A stretch of 64,000 bases of DNA from G963668655 sp963668655 (GTDB lineage Bacteria; Myxococcota_A; SURF-8), in the NCBI GenBank assembly GCA_963668655.2, contig CAXXPQ010000002.1, positions 868,001-932,000 on the forward strand. The letters run 5' to 3'. Under the pieces are notes generated by a model, which was not told the DNA's origin, did no database searches, and saw nothing but the letters and a program-made list of their open reading frames with translations. The translations under genes were made by a program, and so were the position numbers. Shown here in pieces: positions 35,082-42,891 of this stretch (positions are counted from its first letter, which is position 1; every line of letters starts with the position of its first letter).

Positions 35082-35450
35082 CTACTTCGCGTACTTGCGC
35101 ACGAGCGCAAGCAGGTTTTTCGGTGACAGGGGTTTTTCGGCATACTCGTCAACGGGCACCATCTCTTCGTCGATGCCGAAATCCAGACCGGTCACCCGCC
35201 CGATGTTTGTCAGCATGATGATGGGAATTTTGCAACCGTCTTTGCGCAGATTCTGAGCGAGCACAAAGCCGTCGTCTTCGGAATCCATCATGACATCCAG
35301 CAGAATCACATCCGGCTCCTCTTCCTGCACGGTTTCCCAACCGTCGTCCGGATTCGACGCAGAAACGACTTCGTAGCCTTCCCGCTCCAAGATGAGTCGT
35401 GTGACATCCACCAGATCGCGGTCGTCATCGACAATCAAGACTTTCGCCAT
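35082..35450 (-). CDS. Single-domain response regulator (CheY-like)
   Basis: A 122-residue stand-alone receiver: VDDDRD, phospho-acceptor region LLDVMMD and the conserved Lys in EKPLSP. The insert MMDSEDDGF after the acceptor is typical of a receiver subgroup of sulfate reducers and relatives. It opens the minus-strand hydrogenase operon directly before the HydC-HydB fusion. It could carry phosphate between kinases or bind the enzyme. AAGGAG lies 8 nt before the ATG. Confidence 0.9.
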   Translation of the reverse strand: MAKVLIVDDDRDLVDVTRLILEREGYEVVSASNPDDGWETVQEEEPDVILLDVMMDSEDDGFVLAQNLRKDGCKIPIIMLTNIGRVTGLDFGIDEEMVPVDEYAEKPLSPKNLLALVRKYAK

Positions 35451-35545
35451 GATCCAATCTCCTTGCTAGAGGATATTTGCCAACGATTGTCAAAATCGGT
35501 TCCAGGCGCTCTTCTGAAAGCGCATTCCTTTTCATTTCCATACCT

Positions 35546-35561
35546 CGCAAATCCGATGCCA
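35546..35561 (-). promoter_or_regulatory. Sigma-54 promoter of the hydrogenase structural operon
   Basis: On the minus strand, TGGCAT-CGGAT-TTGCG matches TGGCAC-N5-TTGC with one mismatch and exact spacing. Transcription would start near 35536, about 86 nt before the CheY-like gene. Confidence 0.75.
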
Positions 35562-35711
35562 ATCTGTATCCAGGACGCACACGGGATTATGCCATCGAGT
35601 CGTCCACACATTTGTTCCAACATGCGGGGGGAGAAAATGCGGCTGGCAAAGGGAAAAAAGCGGGTTCGCGACGTTGGAAAAGAAATAAAAACGAGTCCGG
35701 ATTGGCAAAAC

Positions 35712-35795
35712 TAACATTCTCAATGAATTTGCAAGGTAGGCCCGATGTTTACGACGCTAGAGACACCTGTATATTTCGATTAACATTCATTATGA
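35712..35795 (+). promoter_or_regulatory. Direct repeats TAACATTC-N3-ATGA between the divergent sigma-54 promoters
   Basis: Two copies of TAACATTCNNNATGA lie at 35712-35726 and 35781-35795, between the -24/-12 elements at 35561 and 35835. Their place fits enhancer sites for the NtrC-type activator. Binding is not shown. Confidence 0.35.
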
Positions 35796-35834
35796 GAAAG
35801 ATGATAAAATCAGAATGGTTTTGCCCGAACAAAC

Positions 35835-35850
35835 TGGCTTCACTCTTGCA
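35835..35850 (+). promoter_or_regulatory. Sigma-54 promoter of hydF and its kinase
   Basis: TGGCTT-CACTC-TTGCA has the invariant GG and GC at the correct spacing. The -12 box overlaps the first possible ATG of hydF (35850), so translation must start downstream, at 35889. Confidence 0.75.
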
Positions 35851-35888
35851 TGATAAAAAATCGGCGTAACGACTGGAAAGATCGTTTC

Positions 35889-37121
35889 ATGCAAAAAGAA
35901 CCCTCAAGCATCCGCCCACACATTGTTCTGGTGGGCCGCCGCAACGTCGGCAAATCGTCCCTTGTCAACGCCCTGACCAATCAACCTCTCTCTCTTGTTT
36001 CCGACACTCCCGGAACGACGACCGATCCGGTTCGTAAGGCCTTTGAATTGTTGCCGTTTGGGCCGGTTGTGTTCGTGGATACGGGCGGCCTGGATGACAC
36101 CGGCGAGTTGGGATCGATGCGCGTCGGTCGCGCCCGTCGGGAATTGGCCACGGCCGATCTCGTGCTTTTAATCGCCGAAGCCGGCATCTGGACAAACGAA
36201 GAGCAGGCCCTGCTGGACTTGCTGAAGGAATCGGGCAAACCACATCTGCTCATAGTCAACAAGGCCGACCGGCCTCGCGGGGATGTATCCTATCCTGCGG
36301 GTGCGAACTTTGTAAGCGCCCTGACCGGTAAAAATGTGGATTCGCTGAAAAGGGAGCTTTCCGAACAGCTCACCAATATCGTTCGGAAACCTTTCACGGT
36401 GCTCGGCGACATGATTGAAAAGGGTGGTTTGGTCGTGCTGGTCGTCCCCATCGACTATGAAGCCCCGCAGGGGCGTATCATCCTGCCTCAGGTCATGACC
36501 CTCCGTGACGTGCTCGATCACGACGCCATGTCCGTGACGGTGAAGGAAAACGATCTGGCCGCAGCGCTGGATATGCTCAAGCGTACACCCGATCTGGTCA
36601 TTACCGATAGCCAGGCCATTGAGACGGTGGCCCGCATCGTGCCACGGTCCGTTCCACTTACAACCTTTTCCGTTGTGTTCTGCCGCATGAAGGGCGATCT
36701 TTCAACGTTCGTAGACGGCGCACGGGCTTTCGAACGATTGCAGGACGGAGATAAAGTCCTGATTTCCGAGGCCTGCTCTCATCACCCCATCCGCGACGAT
36801 ATCGCCACCGTCAAACTGCCGAAATGGGTTCGGCGCTATACCGGGAAAAGCTTGCATTTCGAAACGACTCAGGGCGGAGCCTTTCCCGATGACCTCTCCA
36901 AATTCGGAATCATCGTGCATTGCGCAGGGTGCATGATTACACCACAGGCCATGCGAGTACGCATGGAACAGGCGCTTCGGGCAGGAGTTCCAATCACGAA
37001 TTACGGCGTGGCGATTTCCTACCTGCACGGCCTTCTCGATCGGGTGTTGGAGCCACTGACCGCCAACGGATCGCGTTTCCCTTCTCCACCTGCCCGAACA
37101 AGAATGGAAAACTCCGTATGA
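35889..37121 (+). CDS. hydF: [FeFe] hydrogenase maturation GTPase HydF
   Basis: A 410-residue GTPase and scaffold. G1 is GRRNVGKSS, G3 is DTGGLD, and G4 is NKAD. The C-terminal cluster domain has CSHHP and HCAGC, the HydF Cys/His ligands. HydF carries the 2Fe precursor assembled by HydE and HydG to apo-HydA. The start at ATG 35889 has GGAAAG upstream; the earlier ATG at 35850 lies inside the promoter. The stop overlaps the next kinase gene by ATGA. Confidence 0.95.
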   Translation: MQKEPSSIRPHIVLVGRRNVGKSSLVNALTNQPLSLVSDTPGTTTDPVRKAFELLPFGPVVFVDTGGLDDTGELGSMRVGRARRELATADLVLLIAEAGIWTNEEQALLDLLKESGKPHLLIVNKADRPRGDVSYPAGANFVSALTGKNVDSLKRELSEQLTNIVRKPFTVLGDMIEKGGLVVLVVPIDYEAPQGRIILPQVMTLRDVLDHDAMSVTVKENDLAAALDMLKRTPDLVITDSQAIETVARIVPRSVPLTTFSVVFCRMKGDLSTFVDGARAFERLQDGDKVLISEACSHHPIRDDIATVKLPKWVRRYTGKSLHFETTQGGAFPDDLSKFGIIVHCAGCMITPQAMRVRMEQALRAGVPITNYGVAISYLHGLLDRVLEPLTANGSRFPSPPARTRMENSV

Positions 37122-38947
37122 CCGTCGAACGCGCGACATTTGATGAGAGGGTGCGCCGGGAGGTATCGTTCCCCATCAAGCGACAGGTGGCGCGCAGTTC
37201 GCTATGGTTCATCCGGCTTCGTTGGGGAGCTGTCGTCGGTATCGCCCTTGCAGGGTCTGCTTTTCGCTTCTTGGGATATCCGTTCGATTGGCGATGGATG
37301 ATCGGAGTGGCCGTTGTCTTATCGCTCGTCAATGTCGTTTTTCATTTTCTTAGCCCCCGCTTCATGCTCGCCGACATCAAGGGAAGCCGCCTGCGGGCCT
37401 TCAATCTCATGCAGATCATTGCGGATTGGCTGGCCGTGGCGGTGCTGGTCCATGCAACCGGTGGCGTGTCCAGCCCGTGCATCTTCTTCTTTTTCTTTCA
37501 TCTGGTCATCGCCGCCATTCTCCTTCCGGTGCGGATGGTATATGGACTGGCGGGTGCGGCTATTTTGCTGGTTTCTACCGTATTTTATATCGGATCGCAT
37601 GCAACGGCTCCGCTTGTATCGATGACCCTTGCGGGATTTGGCATCAGCGCCTTCGTGCTTGTCCTTGTAACAAGCTGGGTAAGCAACCTGATTCGCCAAC
37701 GCATGCGCCAGCTTTCCGAAGCCAAGGTTCGCCTGGAGGACGCCACCGGACAACTGGAGGCGATTCTCAAGGTGATTCGGGTCATTGGAGAGGACAGCGC
37801 CATGGATGATCTTCTGGCGCGAGTGCTGGAGCAGGCCGCCGGATTGTGGGAAATCCGAGCCGGGTTCGTTTTGTTTAAACCGCCAAAGGAAGAAAACGCT
37901 TTCTTCGCTGCAACCCACGGCTTGGATACCGCCGCCCCGGAGGCATCCTGGCTGATGGAATTGGAAAGTGTCCGAAAAGCGCTGGAGTCGAGAGACAGCT
38001 TGATCGTGGACGACATCCACAACTTACCGGAATTCGGCAACTGCCCCTCGCTTCAGTGGCTGAACAAGGTGGACAAGCGTTCCTTGCTGCTCGTTCCCCT
38101 TCAGGTTTCGGATGGAATGATTGGAGCGATCGGTTTGGTTTCGCAGTATCCGGGCCGTTTCAACGAAACGGACGCCGATTATTTTCGGCTTTTCGGTGAT
38201 CTGGTGGCCATCGACATCCAGAACCTGCAAATACAGCGAACGCTTCGTGAGCACGAACAAACGCGCACCTGGTTTTATCGTCGCGCCGCTCACGATTTGC
38301 GAGCGCCGTTATCCGCCGCAAGAACGATGTTAACGGCGATCGTGGAGAATTACGCTGAAGATCCTCTGCAACTCCACGCGTTGATGGGAAAAGCCGATCG
38401 CCGACTGGAAGAATTACAGGAATTGGTGGACGAATTGCTCCTTCTTGCCGAGAATCGGGTGGAAAGGCTTGAGGTTGATAGCGAACCGGTTGATCTTGCG
38501 GTCGTGATGGAAGAAGTCGTCGAAACCTATCGTCCACAGGCCGAGGAGCGCTCCATTAAACTGATTGCACCTCGGCTGACTGATGAAATGCCCGTTCGAG
38601 CCACACTCGGGGGACTACGGCGCATCCTGTCAAACCTGATTTCGAACGCCATCAAATACAACCGCGATGGTGGCGAGGTGGAGGTCAACCTATCGATTGA
38701 GGAATCGCGACTGATGCTGGTCGTCGCCGACACGGGTATCGGCATCCCGGATGAGGCCGCGCCACGTATCTTCCAGGAGTTCTACCGAGCCCCAAACGCA
38801 AAATCCCACACCAACCGAGGCACGGGGTTGGGCCTCGCCATTGTCAAGCAACTGGTGGAAAGCTACGGAGGACGGGTACAGGTTGAAAAAGGCAGGAAAA
38901 CGGGAACGTCTTTCATAGTCAGTTTCCCGCATCCTACCAAGATCTGA
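37118..38947 (+). CDS. Membrane-anchored GAF histidine kinase
   Basis: A 609-residue kinase. Five or six hydrophobic helices cover residues about 30-190, followed by a short coiled coil. A GAF domain (about 220-370) and a HisKA domain with AAHDLRAPLSAAR come next. HATPase_c has DTGIGIPDEA and GTGLGLAIVKQ. There is no separate periplasmic domain, so the signal is probably in the membrane or cytoplasm. It is coupled to hydF by an ATGA overlap and lies behind a sigma-54 promoter, so it belongs to the hydrogenase regulon. Its partner receiver is not in the same operon. Confidence 0.9.
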   Translation: MTVERATFDERVRREVSFPIKRQVARSSLWFIRLRWGAVVGIALAGSAFRFLGYPFDWRWMIGVAVVLSLVNVVFHFLSPRFMLADIKGSRLRAFNLMQIIADWLAVAVLVHATGGVSSPCIFFFFFHLVIAAILLPVRMVYGLAGAAILLVSTVFYIGSHATAPLVSMTLAGFGISAFVLVLVTSWVSNLIRQRMRQLSEAKVRLEDATGQLEAILKVIRVIGEDSAMDDLLARVLEQAAGLWEIRAGFVLFKPPKEENAFFAATHGLDTAAPEASWLMELESVRKALESRDSLIVDDIHNLPEFGNCPSLQWLNKVDKRSLLLVPLQVSDGMIGAIGLVSQYPGRFNETDADYFRLFGDLVAIDIQNLQIQRTLREHEQTRTWFYRRAAHDLRAPLSAARTMLTAIVENYAEDPLQLHALMGKADRRLEELQELVDELLLLAENRVERLEVDSEPVDLAVVMEEVVETYRPQAEERSIKLIAPRLTDEMPVRATLGGLRRILSNLISNAIKYNRDGGEVEVNLSIEESRLMLVVADTGIGIPDEAAPRIFQEFYRAPNAKSHTNRGTGLGLAIVKQLVESYGGRVQVEKGRKTGTSFIVSFPHPTKI

Positions 38948-38983
38948 TTGGCAGAAATATACACGACAATTTCCAGCCCATTT

Positions 38984-39007
38984 AAAAGAAGAGGATTTCG
39001 CCTCTTC
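38984..39007 (-). terminator. Rho-independent terminator of the interrupted minus-strand gene
   Basis: GAAGAGG and CCTCTTC (38988-39007) form a 7-bp stem, followed on the minus strand by TTTT (38987-38984). It lies just after the stop at 39026, so it is the native end of the gene fragment to its right. Confidence 0.65.
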
Positions 39008-39025
39008 CCGGGAACTCACGTACCC

Positions 39026-39465
39026 TTATCCGATCTTTTCAATGATCCCATCCGCATATCCCCACTCCCCCAGCGCCTGCAGCACCGACCAGGGATCCAC
39101 CGTCTGGCCATCGCCGCCGAGGATGCCGTCCAGCACCATCCAGAGTTCGTCCGGATCGCCCTGTCCGTCCTCCAGGGCATCCAGCAGTTCCGCCGCCTGG
39201 TCGGGATTCAGGCCGACGAGTTGCAGTTCGGTGAAGACGTTGTCGTCGGGAGGTGCATGGCTCGTCCGCTCGCAGAAGCGCCGGTCCAGCGACTCATAAT
39301 CTGGATCCGGCTAGAAGCCGAGACCCCGTTCGCCGCGCCGATTCTCATCGATCCACATCGAGCCCCACGGCGACGAGGGCGCGCGGACCTTGTCGTGGAG
39401 TTCCTTTTCCAACGCTTCATCGCGCTCCACGCTGGCCAGTAAACCCACCTTGATCCGATCTAAAA
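39026..39465 (-). pseudogene. Gene fragment with internal TAG, function unknown
   Basis: On the minus strand a single frame reads from about 39465 to a stop at 39026. It is interrupted only by TAG at 39311-39313. Before the TAG it encodes LLASVERDEALEKELHDKV; after it come NPDQAAELLDALEDGQG and LQALGEWGYADGIIEKIG. The composition is ordinary coding, and its own terminator follows. The 5' part is missing at the junction with the plus-strand membrane protein. I do not recognise the family. Confidence 0.6.
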
Positions 39466-39531
39466 GAACAAGACAAACTGGAACAAGCCGCCGCTCACGC
39501 CGAGAAAGAGCAAAACAAACGTGCCGACGAA

Positions 39532-40200
39532 TTGGCCGATTTGGAATACCAAGGCAACGAACCTCAAGTGCCGCTTTACGCCAAACTCGTTTCCACCTTG
39601 GTCATGGCGCTAAGCCTCGCACCCAGCTTTCACGATTTTCTCTTCTCTCCGCTCGAAGACGACATGCTGAACTGGGTCTTGTCAATGCTGGCGGGAACCA
39701 GCATCGGATTTTTCGTAGTCTATAGTATTCTGGGTGTTGTTGATTCCTCCGGCACCCGCAACAAAGCCAATCTCTTCGGCTTGATTTCCGGCATTGTCCT
39801 TGTTTCCGGTTTTGCCCTGCTTCGCTTCTCGGGAGCCGAAAGCACTGGTGAATACCTCCACACCGTTGCCCTCATCGTTGTGGAAGCCGGAGCCGTCCTT
39901 CTAACCGAAGGGGCCGCCATCGTCTTTCGCCAGCGCTATGTCCGCTGGTTCGCCAAGTCCGAAGCCTATCTCATGGGCCAAGCTCGTTTGAGCGCTGCCC
40001 AAAAACAGCTTTCCGACATCAAACAGAAAATCTCCCAAGGACACGACAATATCCAGGATCACGAAAATTACGTCGAAGACCGGATGCGCCGCTACTTGGG
40101 CGTCGGGGCTTTGGAAGATGCTGCCGCCGCTTCAACCCGAGACGAGTATCTTTCAGGCCTTGCCGACAATCGTGGAAAACTTTTTGGAACGCAGGAGTAA
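39532..40200 (+). CDS. Membrane protein with coiled-coil ends, probably 5'-truncated, unknown
   Basis: A 222-residue frame from TTG 39532, but the same frame is open back to 39454. It encodes a charged coiled coil (KEQDKLEQAAAHAEKEQNKR) without any ATG, so the true start was probably lost. Four hydrophobic helices lie at about 15-130. A cytoplasmic helical tail with QKQLSDIKQKISQGHD follows. No family recognised. It lies in the mobile-element margin between a broken host gene and an integrase fragment. Confidence 0.5.
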   Translation: MADLEYQGNEPQVPLYAKLVSTLVMALSLAPSFHDFLFSPLEDDMLNWVLSMLAGTSIGFFVVYSILGVVDSSGTRNKANLFGLISGIVLVSGFALLRFSGAESTGEYLHTVALIVVEAGAVLLTEGAAIVFRQRYVRWFAKSEAYLMGQARLSAAQKQLSDIKQKISQGHDNIQDHENYVEDRMRRYLGVGALEDAAAASTRDEYLSGLADNRGKLFGTQE

Positions 40201-40223
40201 GAGCCTATTCCAATAGGCTCTTA
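40198..40223. other. 26-bp perfect palindrome
   Basis: Two 12-bp arms, TAAGAGCCTATT and AATAGGCTCTTA, are separated by CC. The left arm begins with the stop codon of the preceding gene, and the right arm ends inside the integrase fragment. No T-tract follows. It could be a bidirectional terminator or a recombination site. Confidence 0.6.
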
Positions 40224-40786
40224 AAGCGGGAGACTTCGACTTTTATAAAAACCGCGTCTGGGTCCGAGGCTCCCGTACCGTCATCCACGGAGAACGTGCG
40301 GCCGACGAACTGAAACCCACGAAAACCGGCAAGCCCCGAGTCCTGCCGCTTCCGCTATTGGCAGTAAAGTATCTCAAGCCTGTGATTGAAGGCAAGAATC
40401 CGGATGAAATGCTGTATCCTACTTTCCGTAACGATCTTCCGGACCGACTCCGCGTCGCCTGTAGGAAGGCGAAGGCGCCATACCTGAACCCTCACTCCCT
40501 TCGGCATGTATGCTTATCACTGCTAATGGAGACTCACGGTCCCGCCGTCGCCAAGGAATACGCGGGGCACAAGGAGCTCAGTACGACGGTGGACGTTTAT
40601 GGCCACCTCAGTCCCGTCTATCTGTCGCGTGTCATGGCCCAGGCATACCTTGACCCGGAGATTCGGGCTTTGCAGGAAATGGCAGAGGAGCTTGAAGGGC
40701 ACGAAGACCCGAAAGTGCAGGCTCTGGCGGCCAAAGCGTCGTCAATTTGTGTCAAATGGTGTCAAGGGCAAGAAGAAAGGGCCTAG
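40217..40786 (+). pseudogene. Tyrosine recombinase (integrase), N-terminally truncated
   Basis: The frame is open from 40217 and holds only the catalytic domain. It has a first-Arg region near DFDFYKNRVWV, the HxxR box HSLRHVCLSLL, the second His in AGHKELSTTV and the nucleophile Tyr in VDVYGHLSP. The N-terminal arm and core-binding domains are absent. It ends 27 nt before the 3' end of a tRNA-Pro gene, the usual layout for an integrated island. Confidence 0.85.
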
Positions 40787-40813
40787 CGAAGACCGCTAAG
40801 CCCTTGATTTTAC

Positions 40814-40890
40814 TGGTCGGCGTGAGAGGATTTGAACCTCCGACTTCTTGGTCCCGAACCAAGCGCGCTACCAAGCTGCGCTACACGCCG
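40814..40890 (-). tRNA. tRNA-Pro (anticodon CGG)
   Basis: A complete cloverleaf is readable on the minus strand. The acceptor stem is CGGCGTG/CACGCCG with discriminator A and encoded CCA. The anticodon loop TTCGGGA between CTTGG/CCAAG gives CGG, and the T-arm contains GGTTCAAATCC. Its 3' end faces the integrase fragment, so it is the likely attachment site. Confidence 0.95.
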
Positions 40891-41234
40891 TGGTGGCAAC
40901 GATGTCTATCATCTGTTTTCTTTCTTGTCAAGAATTGTTATCAAAACTCCCGGGCGTTTCAATCCCGGAAAAGATTTCCGGGTTTCCATCCATTGCGCAT
41001 GGCGGTTTTTTGGGGGATCGTTCCCCCTTCGGGCGGCGCTCGTATAGAGCGTATTTTTATTTATAGGAATCACCTGTTATTCGATTACATCAATACGATA
41101 GGATTGAAACGCCCGGGGGGCCATATCGAGAAACGCCACGATTCGTGACGGCGTCGGATCAATCTCAGCTTGCCGCAGCCGCCGTCGTTTGCTATTCTGC
41201 TTGTGAAAATCACCACGCGCCAGGACAGAAAGCC

Positions 41235-42104
41235 ATGAAGCCGGGTTATGTATCCAAGAGGTCAACCTCTTTTCCGATCTTGGAATTTCTCGTGCTGTTA
41301 TTCATTTTCCAATGCTCGCTCGTGTTGGCGGAAACTCCGGATGGCCATATTCCGGAATCTCCTGCTTCGCCCGCGCCCAATGCCGAGGAAACCGAATCCG
41401 AATCCGTTCCTCCCGCCGCGACCACGCCCGCGCCCTCCGCAGACACGCAAACGACTTCCGAATTGCAGCCCACCTCGAAAGAGCCCCTGCCGCCCGTCCC
41501 GACGAAACCGGAGGCCGAGAACACCGGCCGTTTCCGCCGCCACCTGGATTTTTTCGGGATGAACCTGGGAGGAGGGGGAATTCTCTTTATGGCGGAAGAA
41601 AAAAACCGTTTTATAGCAATGGCAAAGATTCACGTACAACTTTTCAATATTCGCCTGAATTACCTGTATTTCACGGTTCTCGATGTCTATCTAACTCCCA
41701 TAATTGGCCTATTAGGAGGTGGGATTAGAGCTGGATATCGTCATCCATTAAGGACAGATTGGAAATCTGAAATTCGTTTCGGAGGCTCTTTTGGTGTCGG
41801 TAACATCGTTTTCAGTCCGTTTTCCACTTCAACTGACAGCATCAATCTGTTCCCTCTTTCGCCCCATTTTGAATACGTCTATAACACGAGGCATGGAACC
41901 GTTGGTCTTGGTATTGAAATACCGGTTTATTTCCACAGGGTAAGAGTTTTGGAAATTTACGGAGACCGCTACCATTTACCTGCGGCCAGTATCGGTTTCG
42001 GGGTCTACTTCCACTTCTCCGTGGGGCGCATCGAACTGAAACACCGTGAAAGGGAAGATCTCGATGTAATGGATAAGAACCAGGAATCGGGTGTAAACCC
42101 ATGA
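41235..42104 (+). CDS. Putative outer-membrane beta-barrel protein, unknown
   Basis: A 289-residue exported protein. A signal peptide ends near VLAETP, then comes a linker rich in P, E, T and A up to about residue 100. The rest consists of amphipathic beta strands with aromatic girdles (AGYRHPLRTDWK, FGGSFGVGNIVF, HFEYVYNTRHGTVG), as in small outer-membrane barrels. The last residues do not end in Phe/Trp, so barrel membership is not certain. ATG 41235 gives a clean signal peptide; the frame extends upstream to 41145. Codon and base use are lower in GC than in neighbours. Confidence 0.55.
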   Translation: MKPGYVSKRSTSFPILEFLVLLFIFQCSLVLAETPDGHIPESPASPAPNAEETESESVPPAATTPAPSADTQTTSELQPTSKEPLPPVPTKPEAENTGRFRRHLDFFGMNLGGGGILFMAEEKNRFIAMAKIHVQLFNIRLNYLYFTVLDVYLTPIIGLLGGGIRAGYRHPLRTDWKSEIRFGGSFGVGNIVFSPFSTSTDSINLFPLSPHFEYVYNTRHGTVGLGIEIPVYFHRVRVLEIYGDRYHLPAASIGFGVYFHFSVGRIELKHREREDLDVMDKNQESGVNP

Positions 42105-42891
42105 TGGGGCAGGCCGATCAGCGGAGGCGTGGATTGCTTTAGGATCGTTTTCGGATCGATTGCTTTATTTATCATGCTTCAAACTAGCCCGGCCTTTCCG
42201 AGAGGTTTCAGCCATATCGTTATTGCATCGGAGAGGATCGGAATCCATCGCCCCCCGGCCCGCGAACCTGCCGTTATTTCTATGGAATTTCTCCCGGACG
42301 CGCCGTTTTTCGCGTTTCGTCCGGGTGAACGCTTGAAAATCGGTCGGTTTCATCGAGAGTGTAATTTTCTCTGAATTCGACATAACATACGGATATCACG
42401 GAAGATATTCACGATCGTCATCGCCGGAGCCCGTTTGTGTGAAACGCATGAAACGCTCCGTTTTCCGGGTCCGAGCCGGACGGGGGAAAAGAAATCGGAT
42501 TGTGAAGTAAAATCGAATGGTTAAGCCATAAAAAGCGATCACCCGGGCGGAACCGACAAAAAGCGCCGTGAAGCGGGTCGGAATCCGCGGGACGATCCCG
42601 CCGCTCTACACTCGAAAAAGCGGCGGAGTGGAGGCCGCGCAACCGTTTTCAGACTTGACAATACGCGCAACTCGAAGTAGGTATTATTCGTATCGTCAAG
42701 GTGATCGATTGGAGGTGTTTTTGACAACCGCTGTTCTTCCCGTGGATCTTGCATAGAGAGAAAGGGCGAACGAAACCGCGTTCCGTCCCTTTTCCCGTCA
42801 TCCACTCAACCCATGATTTCCCCGGAAACGGAGCGGTTTCCGCCGTTTCGCGGGAGGATTGCGCGCGGTGTCGCGCCGCAGGGAGAACAGC
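42105..42891 (+). other. Long intergenic region before rsgA
   Basis: About 790 bp without a convincing gene. TTGACA at 42655-42660 with a weak -10 17 nt on (TAGGTA) could be a promoter. GGAGGTG at 42711-42717 precedes a 13-codon frame ending at 42756, a possible leader peptide. A frame at 42129-42374 has a hydrophobic start but no proper ribosome site. Confidence 0.4.

Noticed and set aside
39311..39313. TAG as a recoded pyrrolysine codon
   Set aside because: The gene is also truncated at its 5' end in a mobile-element margin, so decay is simpler. No pyl gene is visible.
42129..42374. 81-codon frame with a hydrophobic N-terminus
   Set aside because: The GGAGG is only 1 nt from the GTG, the composition is like the surrounding non-coding DNA, and no family is recognised.
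42711..42756. Possible 13-codon leader peptide before rsgA
   Set aside because: The ribosome site is good, but the promoter is weak and there is no attenuator-like structure or amino-acid bias.
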